Assembly (NCBI GenBank): GCA_947579665.1
Contig: OX388348.1
Span: 2,046,001-2,110,000, forward strand
DNA: 64,000 nucleotides
DNA from: Sympetrum striolatum
Taxonomy: Eukaryota; Arthropoda; Insecta; Odonata; Libellulidae
Direction: 5' to 3'
In this document: one piece after another, positions 35,530 to 48,990 of the stretch
Layout of the letters: the number at the start of each line of letters is the position of its first letter
How positions within the stretch are numbered: position 1 is the stretch's first letter
Made by a program: the position numbers and the translations under genes
The notes under the pieces: model-generated
Told to the model about the DNA's origin: nothing
The model's database searches: none
What the model saw: only the letters and a program-made list of their open reading frames with translations

Positions 35530-36480
35530 AAACATGTAATCTCTTCTCTGAAGAGAGTTGTTTTATCCCGTGCATCCGCCGTTAAAACCCTTGACCCTAA
35601 TTTGTTTCGGAAAAGGTGTCCTGTCAGAGAATAATTAAAACGTCCCGACTCCATCTTAATTGGTCCATCCCTCGAAATACAAATCCTCTTGCTGATCACA
35701 CTGCGTGAAAAAGCGCGTTTACGCACTCCGCTCTCTCTTGTTTTTTTGTGCGAATATCTCTTCATTCCGTGGAAAGATCTCCCTTTTGCGTAAACGTACG
35801 CATCGTACGAATTTAGCCTTTCGTTTTTCACATAAATCGTACAAATGATTTAGAAAATAGATTATTTAAACAAATATTAACTCATTTCGAAGTTTTTGGA
35901 AAATACGTAATCTTTCTGTCTGTAGCAGAATTGTACTTGACTTGAAATGCATGTGGGAATCGCATCACCTCTATCTAAGCGACTGAATCTGTTTTTAACA
36001 AAATATAAATGGAATGTGAAGTAATATTGTTTTTTCAATATTTAGACGACAGAATCTTTCGAGTATTAAATATCCGCATTGATTTCCGAATCAACTTTTT
36101 TTCTGCTGTTCACTTGAATTATGCACATAAACCTGCAGGAGGTTAGATCACCATCTACATATTGTCATGGGTATTCTTAAACTTCGTTTCTCGAGACAGA
36201 AGCTAATATAAATACAGCATTCAAATTGTAGAGATAATTGATACCATCGAAGCTGTAATGGTCTCCGAACGCTTGAAGTAACATTAGTTTCCAGCATCAT
36301 TGAAAACTCGAATTATGTTTTGTCAACTTTAATTTTACCTTAACTCGAACCTATCACAAATGGCCCTTCAACCAATAGCCATTTGCTTAAGTACCAGAAA
36401 CCAGTTAAATGTTGCGCCTAAAGAAAATGCCTAAGCCCCAGCCTAGTTTCCATTTCCTCGATCCGCCCATTTGCTAATTC
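35530..36480. other. Non-coding stretch
   Basis: Nothing recognised. A 104-codon minus-strand frame (35517-35831) has no known motif and is probably chance in a somewhat CpG-rich segment. Confidence 0.45.
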
Positions 36481-36492
36481 GCGAATAATCGC

Positions 36493-36500
36493 TATAAAAG
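36493..36500 (+). promoter_or_regulatory. TATA-box-like element
   Basis: ctataaaagcgg is a strong TATA match, and the next 180 bases are notably richer in G+C than the region. No initiator lies at the ideal 30-base spacing and no open frame follows, so a promoter is only possible. Confidence 0.25.
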
Positions 36501-36689
36501 CGGAAAGGCAAGCGAAAAGAGTAGGCGTGTGACTGCCTACTGCTGCTTCGTCCCACTCGCGTCCTCTTTCTCGGCATTGTACGCATCTGCAAAGTGACGC
36601 TTACTGTCGTAGGGACTTAAGGAGAACGTCGACTCGCCTCTGGACACATCGTGATTCATCCGATGCAGGAATTCCGATGAAAACAATAA

Positions 36690-39600
36690 AGAACATCTAA
36701 TTTAGGTGATTCCGGTAAAGATGCCTTAGGAAATGACTATATAACAATGACTTCAGTGATAACAAGAATATGAAATAGCGTGATAGACTAGAAGAGTTAT
36801 TGATTATTAACACTACATAGACGAATTTTGCTTAAAAACATTTACACCCCAAATATTAATTTTGTTCCGCATCCATGCATTTGACCATCTCTCCCGAGTG
36901 TCCGGTTGAGACCTCAGTAAGAGAGATGCCTCGTTAGCTTAAACTGAATTTAATCTGGAAAACGTTGTTATAAGACAAAATTGTTAAATTTAACTTGAAA
37001 CTAGGTTCTAACTAAACATTTAAGTTAACTTTAAAGCCTATTTAGAAGTTTAATTTGCAAAAATGTAGCCAAAAATTGTAGTACATTTAGAGAACGATAT
37101 CCATTTAAAATTATAATGAAATTTGCAATTGGTATGAATGGGAGCTAGAATAAACAAATGCGTGAAGAAAATCCCTAACGGGAGTTCGTTGCATAGTTAA
37201 ATGCAAAAAGCCCATTCCATAGCTTTGCTAGTTAGTTCCTCAAATATTCGAAGGATACCATCCTCCCAACCAGTATTGGTTCTTTCCTTCCTACCAACAA
37301 TATTAATATCGTCACCTTAAGGTTGGATCATTGTTTACTCAGAAATATAATGAAAATTTTTATACAACTAAGAAGATATTAAGTGTTATAAATAGGTGCG
37401 AAACAGCAGTTTGCCTCATTTTCTAGTCCCGTGGGAGTCAGGTCAGCCACCTCCAGAGGCATATGAATAGCATATTGAGGCTTCATCATCAGTTATTTTT
37501 GCAAGTGGCATCTTTTTACGCAAAAATATTGTCGTTTTAACCGAAAAATGACAATGTTGATGTTTTTGTTGAAATTTCGAAATTTTGAGGTAAAAATTCT
37601 CACAAGATATTTTTTGATTTCGAAAAAGTATTATATTTGTAATGTATTGGTGGTTGGTGGGCCACTTTTGCCGGTTATTTCATTTCGATCATAAAAAAGT
37701 GGTAAAACGCTCCACCCAAGTACTTGCTAAACAATACGTCATCATATGGTCGTGCATAAAATGTACTCGACCGTGGATTAAATTTGAATTGAAATTAAAA
37801 TGTAGATAACAAACGTTTACTTGAATAAAGCCTTAATCTCTATCATGTCAAAGTTAAATTGATACTAATAGGACGCATATACCTAAAGATAGCACTGGGG
37901 CATCCATCCCGAAAAGAAGTCTATCCTTTCAGTACGGGTTATACATTGAAGCGAGGATACACTTAGTCCAAGATGGACAGTCACTGCACGTGGATATAAA
38001 ATGACCCTATAGCTACAAGTTTTCGACATTTAATTCAAAATATTCAAACATTTAACCTGATGCCAACCAGAAACATTATACTCTATCTTATAATAGGGCG
38101 GAGAAAAACAGTGCCTACTTGAAATTATGTTATAAAACGGTGTAGAAATTATAAATCGCCGTGAAACTCTTGCAGATAGACGAGTGCATTCCAACTGAGT
38201 GACGCATACCGTCAGTAGAGCAATCTTATGGTTTTCCTTGAAAATACTGCGACTGGGGCATCTCTCCCGGAATTACCTTATATGAAATTCTTGAATGCTG
38301 AAAACCTCTAGTAAAACGTAGCTATTATACCACGGATTGTATTTCCGCCACTCTAGAATTATTTCACGAGGGACAATAAGCATTACCCTGCGCGCTCAAA
38401 TCTTCTTCTGTCCCCAAAATTACCTCTGAACTCTAATCAGCTTGTATAATAATTCATATGTAGTCGATTGAATGTGCTGAAGATCGTTTTTCTTAAATTA
38501 ATTAGCTCTAGGATGAAAGGAGTGCTTGCTGAATTCCTCTTGCACCATACTCCGACTCTTCGTTAGATACCCTTCGATATTTAGAATTTTCGAGCTTTTT
38601 TCGATTAAATTACCTTCAAATCAATTTCAGAGTGGAAGTGGAAACTTCGTGAAAAAATTCCGCGTTGGAAAACAGTTGTTGGAAGCGTTATTTGTTGATT
38701 ATCTTGAAAAACGTTAATTCCTACAATCTGATCACGTTTTATCTTCCGGTAAATTAACTATTGGTAGCATTATATGATAACTTTCAATTTGGTGTCGATA
38801 AATGATAAGTAATGAATGCTGATCCAATTTTTGGATTTTTAGTTTGTTTATTTGGATGAAATTGTCCAAAATGAGGAATGAGTCAGTTTCATTGTGCTAT
38901 GGATCTCGGTCAGTCAGGCTTATTTCGAATTTTACAAATTATTCATTTATTTTACCATCCCACCTAAGAATAAAAAGGTAGAGCTCTTAAGGAAAAAAAA
39001 ACACAAATACAGTAGAACTCTTATAAATGTAAGTTGAGTTGAGAAATATAAAAATCAATGGCGAGATCGGTGACCTTTAAATTTGAGATTATCGGTCCAC
39101 ATATTGTATAAGGAGACACATTTCAAAGTTGCGTATTAGAAATGCAACGAGCAGAACTGAAATCCAACTCCGGTGAGAAGTGGAATATGGTGCTTCCAAT
39201 ATATAACTTTATAGTAATGAATCATTTTTCCATAATTTTACTTGGGCATTTTCTTAGGTGCACAACCTTTTGCACAAAAACAAATTTTACCTTAACTCAT
39301 ACAAAACATGTGCTTTTGGGAAGATGGAGATCAATCCTAGAAAAAACATAATTCGTGTTCAATATATAACGGTAGTAAATTTGTCGGAAGAATAGCAGTA
39401 TTGTTGGAAAGTCTCTTCATCTGAGTATAGAACTAGGTGTTTTTCCGCTAACGGTATGTATTGCCTTTAACTTGTTCAACACGTCCTAATTCTCTATAAT
39501 GTTTTTAGTCTGCTTCGGAGAGCATATTCGCAGTGCTTGCTAGTTTGCATTTATATTTTAAGCGTGACCATTAGAGCTTATTGTTATCCATTTTAGAATT

Positions 39601-41390
39601 GCACATTTTCTTCAACAAAGGTCTTAAAACGATTAGCTCTCTAACAGCCAACGGATTATCTTAACACAAATTACCCCCACCGAGTAAGTTATTAATTTAT
39701 ATTTATTTGATAACTTTAATCACTTGTTCTATTGTTTCCAGACCTCGATTCGTCTGAGAGTCTAAGGCATGTAATACGAAATATATATTATTTGTATGGC
39801 GATGCGTATAATTTTCACGTTTTTTTACCACGAGGTTACGCTTTGACGTTCTTCGACCTAGATCTTTTGAGATTCCATTTTCTGGACTCATTACCATCCA
39901 AATAATCCTCTGACGGACCCTTTAAAATCCCTCGTTTTCCCTTTTCTGCTTCGCTCTCTTTAAAGAGAACTTTATCCATACTCCTGCTTTGCGACGTCTC
40001 CTACGGCTCTCATTTATCTTCCGAAATTCGAAAAATTTCCATACAGCTCGCTTTATGAGAGTGAGAAGCGATATTCAGTGTCTTTCTGCAAACGCGTCCC
40101 TCGGAATCGCACGAAAATCACAGACGAAACATTATTCAAATAAAACATCATTTCCTTTTTATTTTGCCGATTTCCCGTATTATTTTGATATTATTTCCTC
40201 ATTATGTTCGTCGCTTCCTCTTCAATACGGTCTCGTTTCCCGCATTTCGGAGAATCACACCTTTTATTCCTCTCGACCGAAGAAACCCTTTTCATCTCCT
40301 TTATCTTCCCCAACTTTTCGGGAAATAGAATCACTACATTAAGGCATCATCTCCTCCATCACTCCCTTTCACTTCCATCCCCTTCTCAAAAAACCATCAC
40401 CAAGCGAGAAAAACTATTCACTCCCCAAAACCCATTCCTCGAGAAAGACTGCAGGTGGAAGTGAACGATTAAATTTCGGCAAAACGAAAGCGTACTTGCG
40501 CACTCTCGGTGTAGTTGAGTTATGATTGGGTGATGAGGGTTAAGAAAAGCTCACGTGACCAGTATGAAAAGGAGTTGATCGAGATAAACGTAAGCGAAAT
40601 AACTGAAATGGAGAGAGGAAGACTTGCAAAGATGCGGCAGAATGTGTAATATCGATGTGAGGCGAAGCATTCATTCAAGGGTATGTAAGTGGAGTATTTT
40701 TCAATGTGATTGTTGCATGTGTACATGTTATATGTTTGTTTTTTCCTCTTTTCATTCTAAAATTGCCTCTAACCTATGGATTACATACTTTGAGAATTTT
40801 TAAATTATCTAATCTCTTAGCAAATTGTCTCTCTGAAGTTGAATTAATTACGAATTATAGAAATTGTGTATTTGTATATTCATCACTTCGCGATTTAGTC
40901 CGAAAATAATTTTACCTGAGGTGTATGAGAAAGAAAAAATATCATTATTAAGGAAGACTTTATGTAAAAACTGCCTTATTTCACTAATCATGGCCTAAGG
41001 TTTGCATCGTCGAAACCGTCTGTCATCCATTATTTTGTATGAAAAGGCGTTAGGGTTATGCGCTCTCATTGAAGAGTATTGAGATGAAGAGCAGTCAATG
41101 TGAATCAGAAGAAATAAGATTATTGCTTCAATGTATTTCTGTATAATAGATAGATAGATAGATCTCGATAGAAAACGTTAAGAGAAAAGAGATGGTTACG
41201 AAGAAAATTGTTTATGAATTCATAGTTCTTCTACGAATTGAATGCAAAGAGAAAAAAAGTAAGAAATAGATTGATCGCTTACGACTCTTATGACCTTAAC
41301 AGGCGATTGGCCTCTCATGAAGTTTAAATCTAAATGCACACAAGTGAATATTTTAAATCGGATATTAAATGAATTAATGTCACAAAATCG
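36690..41390. other. AT-rich non-coding stretch
   Basis: No gene recognised in about 4.7 kb. A short word, ctggggcatcYMTCCCg, occurs at about 37888 and 38255. Open frames at 38526, 39142 and 39989-40464 show no motifs. A GATA microsatellite sits at 41148-41163. Confidence 0.5.
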
Positions 41391-41396
41391 AATAAT

Positions 41397-41780
41397 AAAT
41401 ACGATGTTTGCTTTCCACAGAAATTTATTATAGTTACCATGATTTCGGTGCAAGTTTACACCATAATCAGTTAGGGTTTTAAATTCCCCTGAAGCCGTCT
41501 TTGTCGGCGTTCCTCCTCTCACTTCGCGGTAGTCGGATGAAGCAAGAAAGGAATGCCGCTGCTTTATCCGACTACTTTTGGCTTTTGGAGATTTTAAACC
41601 TCTAAATCATTAACAGTCGTGTTCAAATATTTCTTTCTTTGCCATCATCATTCTGTTGTATCACCGAGGCTTTGATACAACAGAATTGTAAAATTATATC
41701 AGAACCTCGATAATGGTATAAAATTGCATTGAAACCATGGTTACTGTAATAAATTTCTGTGGAAAGCAAACATAGTATAT
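41397..41780. mobile_element. Foldback element with nested hairpins
   Basis: The outer arms 41397-41485 and 41690-41780 are diverged inverse copies of about 85 bp, sharing 'gtttgctttccacagaaatt' and 'accat.atttc'. Inside are two further hairpins: 41529-41544 with 41560-41575 (16 bp, one mismatch), and 41650-41663 with 41673-41686 (14 bp, perfect, 9-base loop). No protein is encoded. A foldback MITE is the likely class; no target duplication was confirmed. Confidence 0.6.
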
Positions 41781-44700
41781 CTTTTTCGATTTTAAAATAT
41801 AAAATTCCACCAAATTTCACTTGATACTTTTAATTTTGAATTTATGTCAGTTGAGTACACAAATTATGTTGAAAGATTTTCAGCGTAGCAACTAAAAATA
41901 ACAATAATTGGTATGTGGATTCTTTCATAATTTTAATTTACTTAATTGGAACAGAATCTTTATCTCATTAAATTAAAGCAGAAATAATTCGTTGATAGCA
42001 ACGTGTCTCATAGATAACTTTATCTTACTCGTTTAGCTCGTCAATGTCTCCTTTATCTTTATGGAAAACAGGTATACGCCAATGGATAGGGAAATATTTA
42101 TGAACACTCTCAAAACTAAATTGATCAATTTTTTATTTATAAACATTATAACGTAATTATCTCTTACCTTAAGAGGTACTTTTACACTCTAGTACACTAC
42201 ACTTTATAACACTACTTTTCTACACCACACTATTTACGCTTAATTGATGATTCGCATTTTTTCGTGTTTAAATGTGTCCGCAAATTTATTTTTGTGTCTG
42301 ATTTAGCTTGATGGAAATGACTGAACGAGGAAAAATCATGGAATCTGATTATGTGGGTTATATGTACGACGGATAATGTTCGCTTTTTGCATTATCAAAG
42401 CGAGAGAGCGTTACTTCCTATAAGAATCCCTACTCGTGGATTTTCCTTTAACTCCGATCCCTTTAAGAATAGGTTTCCGATGGAGCGAACTTCTTGTGAA
42501 GCGATTGCAACGAATTAGGTGAAGAACTTGAAGTTTTCGTATAGTGTCGATGGAAGGATAATCTGTTATGATCGAAGAAACTACACAAAGAGGGCGGAAG
42601 TATAAAATGTATCCTCGTGAGGATTGGAGAGCCGGTTTATTCTGAAATAAAAAGGCTTTTGAAGCCCTGAGGGAATTGCTCCCTTAAGGATAAAGTATTG
42701 ACGACCGTGAATGCCCATGTCCAGAAAATCCCCAGATATCCTCTCTCTTCCGATTTTATTAAGAACCTTATCAACTCTTCACGATGGATTGGTCGCTTAA
42801 ACAAAGATTATTTTAAAATTAGCTCATAATTTTTTCATTCTAATTCATTCAAAAGTCATGAAAATTAATTCCTTAGAGTGGAATCTTCCTTACAATTGCA
42901 ACGGACCTAATTTGGGATAAATTGAGGTTTTAAAACCTTTCATTTAAACGAACTTCAGAAGCAAATGGAGAGGAAAGGTTGGATTAGTATGGAGTATGAA
43001 GACAACGATTAGACGGATGTAAATGTTTAAAAATTGAATTTCACACTATAGGTAAATTAATAATAATGATAACGACTTTATTGGGCGAAATTGAAACTAA
43101 ACGGCGCCCTCTTTCATTTAACCCTTATTACTCCGTTAAACATTTCAGAATTCATTATTTGTCACATGTGTCCATAAACATGTAATGTATAATATAAGTA
43201 ATCATACTTAGTCATTAAACAATATCTGCAATGTATGAAAATTGATCCGCTGTCGAAGAGTAGAGTAATAGAGTGATTAAATGACACGCTATAAGTACAT
43301 TCGGCATTGGGCGCTGGTAAAAGCGATCGGTTTACCCAAAAATTAATCAGAAATAAAGGAATTTAGATAAAATTGATACAGAACTACCGACTTATGAAGT
43401 ATAAAAATAGGAATGTCACATTTAATTTATTTTAATATTAATTACGTCACTGTAGTTCCTTATTGCTTTTTCTATTTTCACCCGAAGTTCACAAGGCAGG
43501 CATTTCACTTATATTTCTGATTTCTGATGGAGGCAAACGACCATGTCGACCGTGACTCAAATAAATATCAACGAAGATACTACGTAATCGATTCCAAACT
43601 AATTATTCAATTTTGAACTTATCGAGTAGCAGAAAAAAGTTTTACTCGTAAGCACACACTTACATAAAATCTGTTATTGGATAATATTTATATCTCAACC
43701 TTCTTATCATTTTTCTGCGAATGCATTCTTCTATTTTAAAATAAAATGATTGAATTACGATTCGATCTCAAAATTAAAATGCTCGAAGGTTTAAAAATTA
43801 AAAATAGAATTCAGCATTACGCAAGCGAAATTTGTGATACTTTCAAAGCGTATTGTAGAGTCTGATTAGCAGTCAATTAATGAAATTTTAGACAAACATA
43901 ATAAAAAATGAAGAAAGATCCTCTTGCGCCTGCGCACGTTTAAAACTGCTCTAATTCCGTAGGTGCTGCGATCCAGAGGGAAGGACGAAAAAGAGAGGAC
44001 AAAAGAAAGCGGAAAGAAAAAGCCTAATGAAAAGGTCGCTTCGCTAACCAAAAATTGCGGAAAAGTAGGGAAATGGTGATCTGGGGAAAACGAAGTGTAC
44101 GAGAAATTGCGGGGAAATCAAGCGGCCAAGAATGCAGCGCGAAATAGGAGCAAATGAACGTGAAAACAATAAAAATGTCGTTATAATAATCGGAAGTGAA
44201 ATGCTAAAGAAAGTATGAGAAATGAAATTATGATTGCTGAATGAAATACTTCGAAAAATGTTTCGAAATAGTGTTACCCTGTTTCCTTAGTAAAATTCGA
44301 TCTATATACTCGCATCTTTAATGAAAGCAGAGCGGTTTTTAAAAAATAGCGGATTGTAATTAACAAATGTAATCGACACGGACAAAAATAAGAGTTTCAT
44401 TAAAAAAAACAACTTGTTACATCCTCAAAATTGGAATTAATCAGACTTGGAAATGCAAAAGGAAATTAAGTTTAACTTTAAAGCTTTAAGTATGCTTATT
44501 TCAGTTTTGAAAAACTAAAGTAATGAGCAAAAGATTATCACGTGATTCGAAAGCTGTAACTAGAGAGTTACAAAATGTAATCTCTGCCTTTTATGATTAT
44601 CTTATAAATTAATATTTCATGTTTTATTTTTTGCCTTAAAATCTCTGCAAAGTTTCGGAAATAGCCTAAAATAGGCATTAACCATTAATTGAACCTTTTA

Positions 44701-46284
44701 TTTGACTGTGAAAGAGAGAGATTAGAAAATAACCATCCCAAGTAAGTGCACAATTTCGACTGGATAAATAAAGGCTTATTTGATCTTCTTGCAGTAAGAA
44801 AATATTGGCTCTCCTTAATCTTGTTAACTAACTTATTTAAAAGTTATCTCAAATCTGATTTAATTTTGATTTAATACTATTTAAAGAAAACCATACAAGA
44901 GAACGCTTCCTGTAGGACTAAAATCCATATTTTCGTCAGAGTCCATTCAAATGTAAAGGACTTTTCATGCATTTCAAAACAATGAGAAATCTTTGCGCAC
45001 CGCATCAGTCGCCGTGAATTTGTCTACGACGGAAATCGAAGCTGGAAATTCATTGCGCGTACGAATGGACTCGAGCGATATTTCTCCAAACGTTCGGACG
45101 ACAGAACATCTGTATGGAAAATCAGCGTCTGGACGTAATTCATGAGTTAAGTTTTTCTTAATGTTCACGAAACACTTATCCACGCGCAATGCTTTCCATT
45201 AAACGCGTTATAATGGAAAATAATGAACCTCAATGGAAGTACACTATTTGTATAATAAATGTATCTAAGGAAGCTGATGTACAACCGGAGAGCTATCGAA
45301 TGACCCTATTAAAGAACAATAAAATTAGATCAATCTTTGCTTGAGTCACTTAAAACATTACTGAGAATAAATCATTCAGTATTCTCTTTTGGGAAAGATA
45401 TAAAGCAAAAAAACATTGGCTATTTGACACTGGGTTGACTGGGCACTGAATTTATTTATATAATTAAGTTTCACCTCGAACGAATTTAACTTCGAGTCAA
45501 TCTTAAGCGTATTAAATATCTCAACTGATAAGGAGAATGCAGGTGTACAAATGTAAACATCTTTGATGCAATGTGCTATAATGTAAATGCTTATATTTTA
45601 ACTTAGATGCACATAAATGGCAAAGAAAGGAGGGATCTTCAAGATGGCATTCTCTTGATTCATATTTTGATGCAGTCGTGGAAGGAGAGGACTCTTAGAA
45701 ATTATAAACTGTAAATGTCATACATTTATTGTTAAAATCGAATCTCCTCCAATGGCATTCGTCCGGATACAAAGCTTTAGGTGTCGAAGTTCGTGTTACT
45801 ATAGTCGTCTCTGTTTTTTGCATATAATCGTCCAAAGTTAATTCGATATTTTATAATTTAGCATAGAAAAACTTTATTTTCCACAAATCAAATTATTTTA
45901 CCTAATCAATCATGTATCCTTTACTTCAAAAAGGATTTGCAGATTAATATTTTGCAAACGCGGGTGGCCAATGCAATGTCTCAAAATTAAGTTTCGGTTT
46001 AGGAATCATATGCAAATAAAGGTAGATAACACTAGTGTGTGTTAACATCCGAAGACAAATAATAGTAAACTTACTTAATTTTAGAGTTCAGTTGAAAATA
46101 TCAAAAGATTCACTGTGTAATATTTTCGGTACCTGACAATATTAATACTATTCTTTAAGAGCAATAAGGAAACATTTCAAGAGAAACGGAAACACAGTAA
46201 ATGCTAAGAATAGAAGATCTTTCTAAACTTGTACAATTCTCCCGAATATACGGATTATATAATTATAATAATAATTATAATATA
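41781..46284. other. AT-rich non-coding stretch
   Basis: No gene recognised in 4.5 kb. Two spots are less AT-rich: 43920-44110, with an NRF-1-like tgcgcctgcgca at 43925-43936, and 44990-45145, which is CpG-rich with both strands open for about 50-70 codons. Neither shows a known domain or paired splice sites. Confidence 0.5.
43925..43936. promoter_or_regulatory. NRF-1/Ewg-like motif
   Basis: tgcgcctgcgca is one base from the palindromic NRF-1 consensus and lies at the start of a locally GC-richer segment. A promoter role is inferred only from this. Confidence 0.25.
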
Positions 46285-47380
46285 ATAATGTTTGTCTGAT
46301 ATATATTGTTGTGCCATCTCCTTTCTGTAAGGCTAAAATCTGTCTCTTACGAATTATTAGGCGTCCTCTGGCCCTCTTTATGCTCTTGTTATTTTCTATG
46401 GCCTCTTGCACAATCTTATCATTAAAATTCCTCACATCTTCCTTGATTTCTACTCTGATGGCTATGCAAAGCTCGGCATATTCGATGTTATCTCTTGGAG
46501 TGTCTGAATTATTCAGTTCCTTCCGTTGTTTCATCATTTGTCGGGTTCTATCACTAAACTTCTTACCCTCAGGTTTTCTTGGCATGCTTACTACTTCTTC
46601 TGCCGCTTTCTTCACGACTTCCATAACTTTGGTTTCGAGTTCTTCCTCCTGAAGTGCCGAGAATCTATTTATTAGTTCTAGCTGAAACTCCTTCTTGTTA
46701 TCTGATAGTTTACCGAAATTTAACTCATCCTTCTTGCAAGAAACCAACTTCTTTCGTTCCATTCGGGGGTTAATGTTAATTCTGCATCTAACAATTCTGT
46801 GCTCACTTCCAGTGTTGAAGTTATTCAAAACTTCACAGTTAGTTACAGTGTAGAGTCTGTTTACCAATATGTAGTCTATTTCATATTTTGTTTCATTGTG
46901 ACCTCTCCGCGTCCACTTCCTAATAGGATTTTTCTTAAAGTATGTATTTGTTATATACATATTGGTGCATTCTGCAAACTCTACTAAGCGGTGACCTCGC
47001 TCATTTCTCTGGCCCAGTTCGTATTGTGCTGTGACAGTATCCTCAGCTTCCCACTGATCTACACGAGAATCAATATCTCCAACAATGACTTTATAGTAGT
47101 TGCCCTTGTCAGCGCCGAGAGTTTGGTAGAAGTTTTCAATTTCCTCTTCGCTGCTTGCCGCTGTTGGTGCGTAGACTTGGATGACCTGCACTGAGTAATG
47201 CGCATTGATCTTTGGTATGAGTTTAAAAGTTCTATTTGATACACCTTCGATTTTTACCACATTATCCTTCCATCTCTTGTTGATCAAGAATCCAACGCCT
47301 CCATTCCTTCCATCCTTGGTACCCCTGTAAAAGAACAAGTGTCCTTCCTTCAGTGTAAGTAGCTCTTCAGATTTTCTTTT
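46285..47380 (-). pseudogene. RTE element, 5' portion only, endonuclease mutated
   Basis: A 371-codon frame on the minus strand matches the RTE at 24396-27500 from the middle of its endonuclease ('FFYRGTKDGRNGGVGF') through the linker to 'LALQKGDGTT'. It then stops being similar at about 46285 and the reverse transcriptase is missing. The frame is open, but two active-site regions are changed: 'GDFNAR' reads 'GDIDSR', and 'GSDHR' reads 'GSEHR'. A 3' loss is unusual for LINEs, which normally lose their 5' end, so a later deletion is likely. The 5' side joins a Penelope-like fragment directly at about 47378. Confidence 0.88.
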
Positions 47381-47765
47381 GCGATCATATTCGTGTGTGT
47401 GTTGCGCGAACTGGACTTGTTTGTTTGATTATATTTGAAATATGCCAAATGCTCTTTAAATCTTGTTTCTATTTTTCTTCTCGTTTGTCCGATGTATACT
47501 TTGTCGCAATCTTGACAAGATATTTCGTATATGCCTGATTTTTTTAATGTCGGAATTGGGTCTTTCGGGTTATGAAGAAGATTTGATAGTTTATCGTGGT
47601 TGAAAAATACTGGTGTGAAGTTAAATTTAGAAAATATGGGTTTAAGTTTATTGCTGATCCCAGGTACGTAAGGAATTTTTATGAATTTGTGTTGTTCTTT
47701 GTTAGGCGAAATTAGTGCATTGAGTTGAGTACTTCCGCACGACGGGTTGTACGCAATCAAGGCTA
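47376..47765 (-). pseudogene. Penelope-like GIY-YIG endonuclease fragment
   Basis: A 136-codon frame contains 'KFIKIPYVPGISNKLKPIF', then 'LLHNPKDPIPTLKKSGIYE' and 'DKVYIGQTRRKIETRFKEH'. The order of a Tyr-Val-Pro-Gly block, GIY, a Cys-x2-Cys pair, YIG and the Arg/Glu/His helix is that of the C-terminal GIY-YIG nuclease of Penelope-like retroelements. The reverse transcriptase should lie at higher coordinates but is not recognisable there. The fragment ends in the RTE sequence about 25 codons after the nuclease core. Confidence 0.8.
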
Positions 47766-48611
47766 TTTTGAGCTCTTTTAACTCTTAATGATAATCTTAA
47801 GAAACTGTTTCAATTTATTAGCTACCCTGGGATTGCGGTTGATTTTTCGTTGCGCAGTCCGGCGCCGTAGAATCCCCAAATCCAGTTTCGCTGTCTTCTT
47901 GGCGATGTGAAGAGTCAGCCTCTTTCATGCAATATTCTTGCTAAACCATATGTTTAACTCATGTGAAAAGAGTTTTATGTAAGAATTTGATACCTCTACT
48001 AGACAAAATGGACGTAGAATTATGGAAAATTTTCATTTTACTGGAATGTCTCTGTATTTTAATTTTTACTGCAAAAACTTATAATCTCCTAGCTCTTAAT
48101 ATGTACACATTTGTGATTTCCATTGAAGTACTTCTTTTGTATGGAAAAACATTATCAGGAGACCTCTATTTAACATGTAGGTGGAAGAGAAAAGGTGGGG
48201 TTGCTTCTGAAGCCCATTGACTCAGTTCCGCATAAACTATGGAAATAAGACATTTATAATAACTAGAGTATTATTCTGTAATTTAACATTCGGAATTATT
48301 CAGAATTAATCTTTCATCATTGAGCGCCAAAACTTCAACAAATCAAGAGATTAAGAGTTATACTAGATCGCTGCATCGTCGATTTTTCCATAGATCAAGT
48401 CTCCATAAATCAACGAAGTTGACTGTTTCTCCTAAAAATCCGGGATACTAATTTTCTGCAACAATTTCTCAAGTTTGACGCCCTGTATCCTTTTGAGGCC
48501 TGGCAATATTTAAAAAAGACGAACTGAAACATAAAATTCAATCTTTTTGCGATAATTATGCGAGGTTTCAAGTTCCGTGCTCAAAAATAACATTTTTGAT
48601 TTTCGATTTCA
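47766..48611. other. Non-coding stretch between TE fragments
   Basis: No recognised domain. The part next to the Penelope-like fragment could be its decayed middle region, but I cannot support this. The frame near 47963-48220 shows nothing familiar. Confidence 0.45.
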
Positions 48612-48990
48612 GCCTACTGTGTGATGTTGGATGTGGGCTTCCCCAAGTACTTTCCATTTTTATTTGTCCCGAGCTTCTTGTTGCCATGTTACACCTGTAT
48701 ACTTGATGGTATCTCTATTCCATCTGTCCATAGGTCTTCTTCTTGGTGTCTTCACATCTCTTTGTATCCAATTGAGAACTGCAAATGTCCAACGGTTGTC
48801 GTTTCTTCTCGCAACATGGCCGGCCCACCTCCATTTTAGTGATCTTACCTTATCTATGATGTCTATAACTCCAGTCATCATTTTCACCCAAGTGTTGCGT
48901 TTCCTGTCTCTTCTTGTGATTCCTAGCATACAGCGCTCCATGCTCCTTTGCGTTGTCTGAAGTCTCTGGGTTATTGCAGCATTTAACACA
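48612..48990 (-). pseudogene. RTE element, 3' portion only
   Basis: A 109-codon frame matches the last part of the RTE protein ('LNAAITQRLQTTQRSMERC' and 'RWAGHVARRNDNRW') and a little of the 3' end, then breaks off before the TGA tail. It has the same orientation as the 5' portion at 46285-47380 but lies upstream of it. The two are therefore either separate insertions or a rearranged one. Confidence 0.88.

Noticed and set aside
35517..35831. 104-codon minus-strand frame
   Set aside because: Basic composition reflects the local CpG-rich DNA; no recognisable domain or supporting signals.
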